In this document: piece by piece, positions 52,912 through 62,364 of the stretch
Numbering within the stretch: the stretch's first letter is position 1
Layout of the letters: every line of letters starts with the position of its first letter
The notes under the pieces: generated by a model
What the model was told of the DNA's origin: nothing
What the model saw: the letters and a program-made list of their open reading frames with translations, nothing else
Databases searched by the model: none
Source: Desulfobaculum xiamenense
GTDB taxonomy: Bacteria > Desulfobacterota > Desulfovibrionia > Desulfovibrionales > Desulfovibrionaceae
Reading direction: 5' to 3'
Assembly: GCF_011927665.1 (NCBI RefSeq)
Contig: NZ_JAATJA010000001.1
Location: 1,655,019-1,719,018 of the forward strand
Length of the DNA: 64,000 nucleotides
Position numbers and translations under genes: made by a program

Positions 52912-55032
52912 ATGCAGAACTACGCCCCCCACTTGCCAATCGCCGACGCAGACGCCTTGCCGCTTCCCGGGCTGTGCATCATCCGCCTGGATAGCGACGG
53001 CAGAATCGTTCTCCTCCTTGGAGAGAACACCCTGCCTCGCAGCCTTTGGGGCCGCATCGCCCCGGGCGTGATCTTCGAGTTGGCACTGGACGAGTGCATC
53101 GAACTCGAACGTCTTGTCGCGCTGGTCAGAACCCTTCCCTTTCACCACACGAAGCTACGCATCGACGGACAATGCTGGAGGGTGCAGAGCATCCGGCTGG
53201 GTGCCTCGCACATCCGCAATGACGGATTCCTCTTCTTCATCGAACCATGCGACATCTCGCGCATGATCGATGCGTCCCACGTCGAGGCACTCGCCCGCCC
53301 GCTGGCGCTCACTGGCGAGGAGGGCTTTCTTCACGGCGACAGCGGGGAGCTCATCGCCGCCTTCCATCCGGAGGAGCGCCTTGACACGGCACCAGGCACT
53401 GGACGTACGGCCCATCGCCTCCCCCTGCACTGCTCCATACGCATTCCCCCAACGGGCGAGGCTCGGGCCGAACTCGAAGCGCGCGGCTGGTGCAGCGCCA
53501 CACTGCCCTGCTCTCCGGATCGAAAAACCGCAGGCCTACTGGTCCGCAGCTACGCCATCACATACGGGCCCCACCCGCTTATCGTGAGCCTCGTGCGCGG
53601 CATCGAACTGGCAGAACAGCCGCAGTCCACAATACGGGAACGTCCGTTCCCCGCGATGGCCTACCGCAGGACACCTGCCCCGGATTTCCGGCTCCTTCAC
53701 GCCGACGAGGGAAGCCGCCGGATTCTGCGCATGCACTCGTGCATGCTGTTCTCGCCCTCGCCCATAGCTTTCAACGAATTGATCCACCCCTCGGACGAAG
53801 CCCGCTTCCGCAGCGCAGCGGCCGAGGCTGAAACGGGCAACAGCCACTTTCGGCTAAGCTACATCGTCCGGGCGGACGAGGGACGGGACGTGCGGGTGCT
53901 CGACAAGGGCACCCCCGTCCGCGACGAGCACGGCCGCCTGCTGTACGTCGAGGGCACCCTCTACGACATCGGCGCGCTGGATGCCCTGCACAACGAGGCC
54001 GCCGAATGCCGAGGCGAAGCCCCAAGTCTCGACGATTTCAAGCAACTCGGCATCATCGGCCGCTCACAGGGGCTAAAACGCATGCTCACCGTCATCGGTC
54101 GGGCCGCGACATCGCGGGAATGCGTGCTCATTCTCGGGGAATCCGGCTCGGGAAAAGAGCTCGCGGCCCGCGCCGTACACGAGGCGAGCAAGCGCGCCAG
54201 CGGTCCCTTCGTTTCCGTCAACTGCGGCGCAATTCCCGAATGCCTGATGGAAAGCGAATTCTTCGGCCACCGCAAGGGAGCCTTCTCCGGTGCGGATCGC
54301 AACCATGCAGGACTTTTCGAGCAAGCCCACGGCGGCACGCTGTTTCTCGATGAAATCGGGGAAATCCCGCTGAACATGCAGATCAAACTGCTGCGCGCCA
54401 TCGAGGGGAGCGGGATCACCCCTGTTGGCGGAACGGGCACCTTCACGCCCGACGTCCGCATCGTCGCAGCGACCAACCGCGACCTTGCGGAACGGGTCCG
54501 CCTAGGGGCCATGCGCGAAGACTTCTACTACCGCATCAACATCCTCCCCATCCGCATCCCGCCCCTGCGGGAACGCCGCGAGGACATCCCCTTGCTCTTC
54601 GGCCACTTTCTGGGCAACTGCCCAAATGTCGCACCCCTCCCCGGCGGCCTGCTCGCCCGGCTCATGCACTACGACTGGCCCGGAAACGTTCGCGAACTGC
54701 GCAATGCGGCCATGCGCTACGCCACCCTCGGCGAACTGCCCGCTGAAATACTTGGGCCGGAAATACTTGGGACGAAAATGCTTGGTGCGGAAATATTCGA
54801 CACGGAAATACCAGGTGCGGCAGCACTCGGCACGGACGCCACGGCCTTCGAAGCCGCTCAGCCCACTGCGGAAGGCGACCTGCGCTCCCGGCTTTCCGAA
54901 CTCGAACGCGAGATTCTGCTCAGGGAATTGGAGTCGAACCAATGGAACCGAAGCCGGGTCGCCACCCGCCTCGGCATCGACAGGCGCACCCTGTACGACA
55001 AAATCCGCCGCTACGATCTGCGGCCATCCTAA
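52912..55032 (+). CDS. Sigma-54-dependent transcriptional activator with PAS-like sensor region
   Basis: The 706-residue protein has an N-terminal sensor region (about 1-365) that includes a PAS-like part near [20 protein letters not shown]. The AAA+ domain (about 378-600) carries Walker [16 protein letters not shown] (the sigma-54 contact loop, Ser in place of the usual Thr) and Walker [12 protein letters not shown]. Six 5-residue units ([30 protein letters not shown]; residues 611-640) then separate it from a Fis-type helix-turn-helix ([20 protein letters not shown]). No clear ribosome-binding site precedes the ATG. A Fur-like box lies upstream, and an ideal sigma-54 promoter lies just downstream, before the uptake genes it probably controls. 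Confidence 0.93.
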   Translation: MQNYAPHLPIADADALPLPGLCIIRLDSDGRIVLLLGENTLPRSLWGRIAPGVIFELALDECIELERLVALVRTLPFHHTKLRIDGQCWRVQSIRLGASHIRNDGFLFFIEPCDISRMIDASHVEALARPLALTGEEGFLHGDSGELIAAFHPEERLDTAPGTGRTAHRLPLHCSIRIPPTGEARAELEARGWCSATLPCSPDRKTAGLLVRSYAITYGPHPLIVSLVRGIELAEQPQSTIRERPFPAMAYRRTPAPDFRLLHADEGSRRILRMHSCMLFSPSPIAFNELIHPSDEARFRSAAAEAETGNSHFRLSYIVRADEGRDVRVLDKGTPVRDEHGRLLYVEGTLYDIGALDALHNEAAECRGEAPSLDDFKQLGIIGRSQGLKRMLTVIGRAATSRECVLILGESGSGKELAARAVHEASKRASGPFVSVNCGAIPECLMESEFFGHRKGAFSGADRNHAGLFEQAHGGTLFLDEIGEIPLNMQIKLLRAIEGSGITPVGGTGTFTPDVRIVAATNRDLAERVRLGAMREDFYYRINILPIRIPPLRERREDIPLLFGHFLGNCPNVAPLPGGLLARLMHYDWPGNVRELRNAAMRYATLGELPAEILGPEILGTKMLGAEIFDTEIPGAAALGTDATAFEAAQPTAEGDLRSRLSELEREILLRELESNQWNRSRVATRLGIDRRTLYDKIRRYDLRPS
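54742..54831 (+). repeat. Six tandem 15-bp units inside the activator gene
   Basis: Units of the type GCGGAAATACTTGGG repeat in frame and are more AT-rich than the surrounding gene. They encode the linker before the DNA-binding domain. Unit number could change by slippage without breaking the frame. Confidence 0.8.
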
Positions 55033-55034
55033 AA

Positions 55035-55075
55035 GTGGGAGGATTTCCTCCCACCGGCAGGGGAAATCTTCCCAC
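55035..55075. promoter_or_regulatory. Tandem palindromes, candidate activator binding sites
   Basis: Site 1, GTGGGAGGATTTCCTCCCAC (55035-55054), is a perfect 20-bp palindrome. Site 2 (55056-55075), read on the minus strand, is GTGGGAAGATTTCCCCTGCC and matches site 1 at 15 of 20 bases. Their centres are 21 bp apart, two DNA turns, and lie about 180-200 bp before the predicted start of the sigma-54 promoter. This is a typical enhancer position. Site 1 begins two bases after the activator stop, so it could instead end that transcript, but no U-tract follows. Confidence 0.6.
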
Positions 55076-55216
55076 CCGCCCGGCATCCCGCGCACACTGC
55101 GCCACGCCGGGCATTTCGCAGGATCAAGCGAGAATTTTCCCTCCCATCTCCTGCGGCCAAAGCCACCGTCGGCACCGCAAAATGCCCGCAGAAAGTCACT
55201 TTTTCATACTCCATCG

Positions 55217-55232
55217 TGGCACGCCATTTGCT
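55217..55232 (+). promoter_or_regulatory. Sigma-54 promoter of the uptake operon
   Basis: TGGCACG-CCAT-TTGCT is an exact match to the consensus TGGCACG-N4-TTGCW, with GG and GC ten bases apart. Predicted start about 55243, some 40 bp before the BtuF-like gene. Confidence 0.85.
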
Positions 55233-55238
55233 GAAGAT

Positions 55239-55257
55239 GAAATTCAAATTCATTTTC
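55239..55257. promoter_or_regulatory. Fur-like box over the predicted transcription start
   Basis: GAAATTCAAATTCATTTTC matches the 19-bp Fur pattern of hexamers (GATAAT, GATAAT, C, ATTATC) at about 13 positions. It overlaps the start site predicted from the sigma-54 promoter, an ideal place for repression. Confidence 0.55.
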
Positions 55258-55281
55258 ACGTGACTGCCATCAGGAGGAACA

Positions 55282-56136
55282 ATGCTTTCAGGACCGACAC
55301 TTCTCAATTCCATATTCGTCGGCGACCGCGTCGCGGATGTCGCCCGCGCGCTCGGCTGCTACCCCAAGGCCATGATCGGCGGACAGGTTCCCATGGTCGA
55401 ACGTGCCTACCCCTTCGCCGAACAGCTAGAGTGCATCCTCTGCGTCATGGGCCCCAAGCGCAAGCTGCTCTACAAGGCGTACGAGAAGATGGGCATCGAA
55501 TACGTCGTGCTGGAGAATTCCGGCGATGAGCCGAACCCGGCATCCATCGCTCCCGAACTTGAGGCCAAGGGACTGCGCGCAAGGACCATCGACTTCACGC
55601 ACGGCATCCCCCACGCCATTGAGGAAGCGGGCCGCGTCTTCGGACGCGAAAAGGCCGCCGCAAAGCTCCTGCGCACGTACGAGAAGGACATCGCCACCAT
55701 CGACGCTCCCCAGCCCGCCCTCGGCAAGCGCGTTCTCGTACTGCTCGGCATCGCCAATCCCGAGTTCTCCCGGCGCTTCCTACTCATCGAGGCCCCGGGC
55801 TGCCACCTCGACGACGTCGTCCTGCGGCCGCTTGGCTGCGAAAACGTGGGGCAGCCGCTCATCGATCCCGATCGGGAAATCGTCATGGAAGGCGTGCAGA
55901 CCATCGAGGGCCCGCTCCTCCTCGAAAAAATCGCCCCCGACGTCATCGCCCTCACCGGCGACGCGCTCACCGGCCAACTGGCCATCCGCGAAGCGCTCGC
56001 CCGCTGCCCCTCGCTGGCACACAGCGTGCCCGCCCTAAAGAATCAGGCCGTCTACGCCCTGCCCCACTGTTGCAGTGCGGAGCCTCTCAGCCATCCGGCG
56101 AACTTCGGCATCTGGAAAGAGGCTCTTTCCCGCTAG
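55282..56136 (+). CDS. BtuF/TroA-like binding protein without a signal peptide
   Basis: The product has 284 residues, starting at an ATG behind CAGGAGGAAC. The fold looks like a class III metal/siderophore/cobamide binding protein: an N-terminal lobe with LGCYPKAMIGG, a long connecting helix (HGIPHAIEEAGRVFGREKAA), and a C-terminal lobe (PDVIALTGDALTGQ). There is no signal peptide or lipobox; the sequence opens MLSGPTLLNSIFVGDRVAD, so it appears cytoplasmic. Cys, His and Met residues near the end (LPHCCSAEPLSHP) could bind metal. It is the first gene after the sigma-54/Fur promoter and 44 bp before the receptor gene. Perhaps a cytoplasmic carrier or sensor of the imported compound. Confidence 0.75.
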   Translation: MLSGPTLLNSIFVGDRVADVARALGCYPKAMIGGQVPMVERAYPFAEQLECILCVMGPKRKLLYKAYEKMGIEYVVLENSGDEPNPASIAPELEAKGLRARTIDFTHGIPHAIEEAGRVFGREKAAAKLLRTYEKDIATIDAPQPALGKRVLVLLGIANPEFSRRFLLIEAPGCHLDDVVLRPLGCENVGQPLIDPDREIVMEGVQTIEGPLLLEKIAPDVIALTGDALTGQLAIREALARCPSLAHSVPALKNQAVYALPHCCSAEPLSHPANFGIWKEALSR

Positions 56137-56180
56137 TCGCGCGGGATTCTCCCCAAACCACACAGATAAGGAGTAGGGCA

Positions 56181-58253
56181 ATGGGCAATCGCATGGTCGC
56201 CATGTTGGCGGCATTTCTCATAACCGGCCTCATACTGGGCCAACCGGTCATGGCGGACGAGGGGGCTTCGCCAGCGGCCAAACCCGCAACGCAAGCCAAA
56301 GAAGCAAAAGGAGACCAGCTCCCCGAAACGACACTCGACCGGGTCGTGGTCAGCGCCACGCGCACGGAGCAGACGGCCTTCGAGGCCCCGGCCTCGGTCA
56401 TCGGCATAGGCAAGGAAGCCATCGAACGCACGCAGGCCCGGACGGTCAAGGATATCCTTGAGGACGTTCCCAACGTCGAATTCTCCGACCCCACGAATCC
56501 GTTCATCCAGAAGCCGTCCCTGCGCGGCCTCAACACAAACCAGACGACCTTCAAGATCGACGGCGCGCGGCAGAACTACTCGTCGCAGTCGGGCATTGGG
56601 CATTCGCCCCTCGTCGCGGACCCGGAGATGCTCAAAGAAGTCGAGGTGCTGCGTGGCCCCTCCTCCGCTCTGCACGGCAGCGGCGGCATTGGCGGCGTGA
56701 TCTCGCTGCGCACCAAGGACGCGGCGGACTTCCTCGAACCCGATGAGACGTTCGGGGCGCGCCTGAAGACCGGCTACCAGTCCGGCACCTCCCAGACCCT
56801 CAGTTCCGCCGCGCTCTACGGGCGTCAGGGCATTTTCGACATTCTCGGACAAGGTGCCTACCGCGACTTCGGAGACACCCACACGACGAACCCCTCGCCC
56901 ACGAAGGACACGAGCTACCGCACCGGATACTCGAAATCCGGCATGCTGAAGCTCTCGGCCTGCCCCACCGAAGATCAGGCACTCTCCCTCAGCTACAACT
57001 ACTACGACGGATTCTTCGGCTCGACACGCGCGGTGAGCACCTTCACCGAGGAGCAGCACCGCCTCGTAGGCAACTACGAGTATGCGCCAAGCGACAACCG
57101 CTGGATGGACCTGAAGCTCACCGCGCAGGGCGAATGGCGCGAAAACGAATACCTGAACGACGTGCCCCGGCAACTGAAGGACACGTTCGATTCGCTGGGC
57201 GGCAGCGTGCAGAACACCTCGCGCTTCGCCTTCGGCCCGGTCGCCGAAAATGCCCTCACTTACGGCGTGGACTTCTACCGCGATCATCAGGAAGGCACGG
57301 ACATGGGCGAACCGGACCCCTCGCGCCCCGACGCCTCCGCCGAGGATCTCGGCCTGTTCATCCAGGACGAGATAACCATCCTCGATCGCGTGAAGCTCAT
57401 CCCGGCGCTGCGCTTCACCTCCTACAGCCGCACCTCGGATTCGGACACAGCCACCGATCAGGACGACAGCAAGGTGACGCCGAAGTTCACCGCGCAGGTC
57501 GAGGTGTGCCCGTGGCTGAGCGTCTTCGGCACCTACGCCCAGTCCTACCGCCCGCCGTCGCTCGACGAAATCTACTTCGCCATCGACCACGACATGCCGT
57601 GGGGCAAGATAAGGGTCCTGCCCAACCCGAACCTCAAGCCGGAAACGGCCGAGACGTGGGAAATGGGCTTCAACGTCGGTCTCGACCGGCTCTTTACGGA
57701 CAACGATCCCTTCCGGCTCAAGGCGACCTATTTCCGCGAGGACGTGGACGACCTCATCGAGGCGCAGCAGACCAAAGGCTTCGCCACCCCGCCCGCGGGC
57801 GAGATCCACTACCAGAGCATCAACGTGGGAAGCGTGCACCGCTTCGGCTACGAGCTGGAAGGGGAATACATCATCGACAATCTGAGCCTCTCCGCCTCCT
57901 ACGGCAAAACCCTCGGCTGGGACGAGGAAACCGGCAACCGCACCGGCGGCAGCCCCGAAAAGCTCTCCCTGCGGGCGGGCTACGCCTTCCCGAGCCGCAA
58001 CCTCACCGTATACTGGAAGTCGCGCTTCGTTGGCGCGTACCGCACCTTCAACATGTTCGATGACGCGACCGTCACCTACAATCCCTACACCGTCCACGGC
58101 ATAGGGCTGACGTGGACCCCCAGCTTCCGCAACTTCGACGGCTTCCGTCTCGATCTTGGCGTGGATAACCTCTTCGACACCCGCTACCAGACCTCCAACG
58201 GCGGATACGACATCGGCCAGAACATCAAGATGTCCGTCTCCTACGAGTTCTAG
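56181..58253 (+). CDS. TonB-dependent outer-membrane receptor
   Basis: The 690-residue protein begins with a signal peptide (about 1-25). A TonB-box-like segment (LDRVVVSATR) is followed by the plug domain (about 55-165, with SLRGLNTNQTTFKIDGARQN and EVLRGPSSALHGSGGIGGVI). The 22-strand barrel ends in SVSYEF with the terminal Phe. The extended DGARQN/RGPSSALHGS pattern resembles haem and haemoglobin-type receptors. AAGGAG precedes the ATG. Located between a binding-protein-like gene and yejABE under a Fur-type promoter, it likely imports an iron complex or a peptide siderophore. Confidence 0.92.
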   Translation: MGNRMVAMLAAFLITGLILGQPVMADEGASPAAKPATQAKEAKGDQLPETTLDRVVVSATRTEQTAFEAPASVIGIGKEAIERTQARTVKDILEDVPNVEFSDPTNPFIQKPSLRGLNTNQTTFKIDGARQNYSSQSGIGHSPLVADPEMLKEVEVLRGPSSALHGSGGIGGVISLRTKDAADFLEPDETFGARLKTGYQSGTSQTLSSAALYGRQGIFDILGQGAYRDFGDTHTTNPSPTKDTSYRTGYSKSGMLKLSACPTEDQALSLSYNYYDGFFGSTRAVSTFTEEQHRLVGNYEYAPSDNRWMDLKLTAQGEWRENEYLNDVPRQLKDTFDSLGGSVQNTSRFAFGPVAENALTYGVDFYRDHQEGTDMGEPDPSRPDASAEDLGLFIQDEITILDRVKLIPALRFTSYSRTSDSDTATDQDDSKVTPKFTAQVEVCPWLSVFGTYAQSYRPPSLDEIYFAIDHDMPWGKIRVLPNPNLKPETAETWEMGFNVGLDRLFTDNDPFRLKATYFREDVDDLIEAQQTKGFATPPAGEIHYQSINVGSVHRFGYELEGEYIIDNLSLSASYGKTLGWDEETGNRTGGSPEKLSLRAGYAFPSRNLTVYWKSRFVGAYRTFNMFDDATVTYNPYTVHGIGLTWTPSFRNFDGFRLDLGVDNLFDTRYQTSNGGYDIGQNIKMSVSYEF

Positions 58254-58303
58254 ACAAGGCAGCGCCCGGCTTCGCTCCGCGAGGCCGGGCGCATGGAGCA
58301 ACG

Positions 58304-60127
58304 ATGACACGACTGTCCCTCTTGCTGCTCGCCCTCGTGGCGGGCATCACCTGTTTCCCCAGCCCGCTTCTTGCCGAGCGGGTCATCGTCACCCACGCGC
58401 TGACGCTCTCCGGACCGCCGGAACTACCCGCAGATTTTCCCCATTTCCCCTACGCCAACCCCAACGCCCCAAAGGGCGGCACGCTGCGCCAGTGCGCCAT
58501 CGGAACCTTCGACAACATGAATCCCTTCACACCGAAGGGCCAGCTTCCTTCCGGATACGGCCTGCTGCACGACAGCCTCACCACCACATCCGATGACGAG
58601 CCCTTCACGCAATACTGTCTGGTGGCGCAAAAAATCGTCATGGCGGAAGACCGTTCGTGGGTCGAATTCCACATCGACCCTCGCGCCCGCTTCCAGGACG
58701 GCACGCCCATCACCGCCGAGGATGTCGTCTTTTCCTACGAGGCCACCATGCGAAACATCGGCAGCGTGATGCAGCGCTTCTTCGCGGACATCACGTCCGT
58801 GAAGGCCGTGGACACACTGCGCGTGCGCTACGAATTCACCCCCGGCACCAGTCGGGAGATTCCCCTGCAAGTCAGCAGGCTCCCCATCTACCCCCGCCAC
58901 TTCTGGGAGAGCCGCGATCTCTCGCGTACCATGCTCGAACCCATCGTCGGCAGCGGCCCCTACCGCATGGTCTCGTGCAAACCCGGCCAGGAGGCCGTCT
59001 ACGAACGCTGCGCGGACTACTGGGCACGCGATCTGCCGGTGCGCAAGGGATTCCACAACTTCGACACCATCCGCTACGAGTACTACCGCGACGCCACCGT
59101 CGCCCTCGAAGCCTTTCGCGCCGAACACTACGACATCCGCGAGGAGCATTCCGCCAAGCGCTGGCGAACCCTCTACACCGGCCCCGCCTTCGACGCGGGA
59201 GACATCGTCATGGAGCGCGTCCGGCATCGGGAACCTCTCGGCATTCAGGGCTTCTTCTTCAACACGCGCCGCCCCATGTTTCAGGACAGACGCGTCCGCA
59301 GGGCAATCGTCCTCGCCTTCGACTACGAATGGACCAACCGCCAACTTTTCTGGAACGAGCTTCCGCGCACCACGAGCTACTTCACCAACTCGGACCTTGC
59401 CTGCTCCGGCCTGCCCTCCCCCGAGGAACTCGCCCTGCTCGAACCATTCCGAGACAGCCTGCCGCCGGAGACGTTCACCGCCGAGCACGCCTTTCCGACC
59501 TCCGACAACAGCGGATTCAACCGGAGCAACATCCTTGCCGCCGCAGACCTGCTGCGTGAGGCTGGCTTCGTTCTCAAGGACGGCACACTCACGGATTCGC
59601 GCACGGGCAGAGCGCTGCGCTTCCAGCTGCTCACGGATTCCGCGTCCATGCGCCGCGTCGCGCTGCCCTTTGCCCGCAATCTGCGCAAACTCGGCATCGA
59701 CATGAGCATCCTCGTGGCGGACACGGCGCTCTTTGCCCGCAAGGGGCAAGACTTCGACTTCGACATGATCTCCAGCGCATTCGGGCACACCCTGTGCCCC
59801 GGCAGGGAATTGCGCTTCTACTGGCACTCGGACTCGAAGAACCTCCACGGCGGACGCAACGTCATCGGCCTCGACGATCCCGCCGTGGACGCCCTCGTGG
59901 ATGCCATCGTCACCGCTCCAGACAGAAAGGCCACCGTAACCGCCTGCCGCGCGCTGGACCGCGTGCTGCTGTGGGGGGAATACGTGGTTCCGCTCGGCGC
60001 GTCCGACGTCTACCGCATCGCCTACCGCAGGAGCCTTGCGAAACCGCAGCGCACACCGAGGCACACCGTCCAGATCAATACCTGGTGGGCCGCGCCCGCC
60101 GACGCATCCACCGGAGACGCACGATGA
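58304..60127 (+). CDS. yejA: YejA-like periplasmic substrate-binding protein
   Basis: The 607-residue protein (signal peptide about 1-24) belongs to the family 5 extracellular solute-binding proteins. Typical features are FPHFPYANPNAPKGGTLRQC, YGLLHDSLTT and RFQDGTPITAEDVVFSYEA, with VRRAIVLAFDYEWTNRQLFW in the second lobe. In E. coli YejABEF imports peptides, including microcin C. It overlaps yejB by four bases and follows the TonB-receptor gene with a short gap. Confidence 0.9.
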   Translation: MTRLSLLLLALVAGITCFPSPLLAERVIVTHALTLSGPPELPADFPHFPYANPNAPKGGTLRQCAIGTFDNMNPFTPKGQLPSGYGLLHDSLTTTSDDEPFTQYCLVAQKIVMAEDRSWVEFHIDPRARFQDGTPITAEDVVFSYEATMRNIGSVMQRFFADITSVKAVDTLRVRYEFTPGTSREIPLQVSRLPIYPRHFWESRDLSRTMLEPIVGSGPYRMVSCKPGQEAVYERCADYWARDLPVRKGFHNFDTIRYEYYRDATVALEAFRAEHYDIREEHSAKRWRTLYTGPAFDAGDIVMERVRHREPLGIQGFFFNTRRPMFQDRRVRRAIVLAFDYEWTNRQLFWNELPRTTSYFTNSDLACSGLPSPEELALLEPFRDSLPPETFTAEHAFPTSDNSGFNRSNILAAADLLREAGFVLKDGTLTDSRTGRALRFQLLTDSASMRRVALPFARNLRKLGIDMSILVADTALFARKGQDFDFDMISSAFGHTLCPGRELRFYWHSDSKNLHGGRNVIGLDDPAVDALVDAIVTAPDRKATVTACRALDRVLLWGEYVVPLGASDVYRIAYRRSLAKPQRTPRHTVQINTWWAAPADASTGDAR

Positions 60128-61221
60128 TCCACTACATCCTCAAACGGCTCTTGCTCGTGATACCAACGCTGCTGGTCATCCTGACGATCAACTTCTTCGT
60201 CATCCAGCTCTGCCCCGGTGGCCCGGTGGAGCAGATGCTCGCGCGGATACAGGGCACCGAACGCTCCGTGCTGGAGCGCACCGGCGGCTCCACGCAGGAC
60301 GAAATCCGGGTGGTGCAAAGCTCGCTGGACAACATGGGCTCCTATCGCGGTGCAGACGGGCTGGACCCGGAACTCGTGGACCGCATCCGGAAATTCTACG
60401 GCTTCGACAGGCCCATCCTCGAACGCTACTGGAACATGCTGGCAGACTTCGCCCGCTTCCGCTTCGGCGACAGCCTGTTCAGGGACAAGTCCATTCTTGA
60501 GTTGGTCCGCGAGAAGCTCCCGGTGTCGCTGTCCCTCGGCCTGTGGACCACGCTCATCTCGTACGTGATTTCCATTCCGCTCGGCATACGCAAGTCCATA
60601 CGCGCCGGAACGCCCTTCGATGCGTGGACCAGCTTCGCCGTGGTTGCGGCAAGTGCCGTTCCGACCTTCCTCTTCGCCATCGCGCTGGTCATCCTCTTTG
60701 CCGGCGGCAGCTACTGGAACGTCTTTCCGCTACGCGGCCTCGTCTCCCCAGACTTCGAATCCCTGGACACGATGGGGAAAATCGCCGACTACGCATGGCA
60801 CATGGCTCTTCCCGTCCTGTCCATGGTCATCGGCAGCTTCGCCGGAACCACCCTGCTCACGCGCAACTGCTTCCTCGACGAAATCGGCAGGCAGTACGTC
60901 GTGGCCGCGAGGGCCAGAGGGCTCACCGAATCCCGCGTGCTTTACGGACACGTCTTCCGTAATGCCATGCTCATCTTCATCGCAGGCTTCCCCGGGGCCT
61001 TCATCGGCATGTTCTTCACCGGGTCGCTGCTCATCGAAGTCATCTTCTCGCTGGACGGGCTGGGCCAGATGGGCTTCGAGGCGACCATGCAGCGGGACTA
61101 TCCGCTGATGTTCGCCACCCTCTACATCTCCACGCTGCTCGGGCTGGTCGTAAAAGTTGTGAGCGACCTGACGTATTCCCTTGTGGACCCGCGCATCGAC
61201 TTCCAATCCGTCAACCAGTGA
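60124..61221 (+). CDS. yejB: YejB-like ABC transporter permease
   Basis: The 365-residue product has six membrane helices and the binding-protein-dependent transport loop near EIGRQYVVAARARGLTESRV. The N-terminal segment has the YejB-type opening (MIHYILKRLLLVIPTL, LCPGGPVEQML). Start by ATGA overlap with yejA. Confidence 0.92.
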   Translation: MIHYILKRLLLVIPTLLVILTINFFVIQLCPGGPVEQMLARIQGTERSVLERTGGSTQDEIRVVQSSLDNMGSYRGADGLDPELVDRIRKFYGFDRPILERYWNMLADFARFRFGDSLFRDKSILELVREKLPVSLSLGLWTTLISYVISIPLGIRKSIRAGTPFDAWTSFAVVAASAVPTFLFAIALVILFAGGSYWNVFPLRGLVSPDFESLDTMGKIADYAWHMALPVLSMVIGSFAGTTLLTRNCFLDEIGRQYVVAARARGLTESRVLYGHVFRNAMLIFIAGFPGAFIGMFFTGSLLIEVIFSLDGLGQMGFEATMQRDYPLMFATLYISTLLGLVVKVVSDLTYSLVDPRIDFQSVNQ

Positions 61222-62267
61222 GACCACACATGCAGCGCCCCCGCCTCGGCGAAATCGGCAGAATCCGCTGGGCCACCTTCCGCGACAACGCACGCGGCTA
61301 CTGGGCCCTCATCATCTTTCTCGCACTCTTCGGCCTCAGCCTGTGCGCGGAGCTCATCGCCAACGACAGGCCGCTTCTGCTCATGCACCGTGGCAGCCTC
61401 TACGCGCCCATCCTGTGCGACTATCCTGAAACGACGTTCGGCGGGGCCTTCGAGACACCTGCGGACTACCGCGATCCCGCCGTCCGCGAACGCATCGAAA
61501 CCGAGGGCTGGATGCTGTGGCCCCCCATCCGCTACGGCTACGCCACGGTCAATCGGGAAATCGCCACCCCATTCCCCACGCCGCCCACCCGCGACAACAT
61601 CCTCGGCACGGACGACAGCGGACGAGACGTCTTCGCGCGTCTGCTTTACGGCTTCAGGCTCTCCGTGCTCTTCGGCCTTGCACTGGCGGCTTTCGGGTCC
61701 ATCATCGGCGTCTGCGTCGGCGCGACATTCGGCTACTATGGCGGCTGGCTCGACATCGCGGGCCAACGCTTCATGGAGGTCTGGGGCGGCCTGCCGCTGA
61801 CCTATCTGCTCATCATCCTCGCCAGCTTCGTGGAGCCGACATTCTGGATGCTCCTCGGCATCATGCTGCTGTTTAGCTGGATGGGACTGGTTGACATCGT
61901 GCGGGCGGAATTTCTGCGTGGGCGCAACCTCTGCTACGTTCAGGCCGCACGTGCCCTCGGCGTCACGGACAGGGTGATCATGTTCCGGCACATCCTGCCC
62001 AACGCCATGGTCGCCACCATCACCTTCCTGCCATTCATCCTCAACGGCTCAATCACCACGCTCACCTCACTGGACTTCCTCGGCTTCGGCCTGCCGCCGG
62101 ACTCCCCGGCCCTCGGCGAACTCCTCGCGCAGGGCAAGGCCAACATCCAGGCCCCATGGATCGGACTCTCAGCCTTCGCCGTCCTTGGCGGGCTGCTCAT
62201 GCTCCTCGTCTTCATCGGCGAAGCCGTGCGCGACGCCTTCGACCCCAACCGCGCGCAGGCCCGCTGA
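61218..62267 (+). CDS. yejE: YejE-like ABC transporter permease
   Basis: The 349-residue permease starts by GTGA overlap with yejB (an ATG at 61230 is an alternative). It has a long periplasmic loop (about 50-120), the DppC-type element GTDDSGRDVFARLLYG, and the EAA-like loop YVQAARALGVTDRVIMFRHI. The expected ATPase yejF is not next to it: a hairpin and a CRISPR array follow instead. Confidence 0.92.
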   Translation: MRPHMQRPRLGEIGRIRWATFRDNARGYWALIIFLALFGLSLCAELIANDRPLLLMHRGSLYAPILCDYPETTFGGAFETPADYRDPAVRERIETEGWMLWPPIRYGYATVNREIATPFPTPPTRDNILGTDDSGRDVFARLLYGFRLSVLFGLALAAFGSIIGVCVGATFGYYGGWLDIAGQRFMEVWGGLPLTYLLIILASFVEPTFWMLLGIMLLFSWMGLVDIVRAEFLRGRNLCYVQAARALGVTDRVIMFRHILPNAMVATITFLPFILNGSITTLTSLDFLGFGLPPDSPALGELLAQGKANIQAPWIGLSAFAVLGGLLMLLVFIGEAVRDAFDPNRAQAR

Positions 62268-62274
62268 AACGACC

Positions 62275-62305
62275 GGGCGCGGCTGAGCGACACTCAACCG
62301 CGCCC
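62275..62305 (+). terminator. Hairpin after yejE
   Basis: GGGCGCGG...CTGAG pairs with CTCA..CCGCGCCC. No T-run follows, so it may be only a weak terminator. It separates the operon from the CRISPR array. Confidence 0.5.
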
Positions 62306-62364
62306 ACAGCGCACCCCACGCCTCGCGCCCGTTCGATGGGCGACGCGTCCCCCTCGGGACATTC

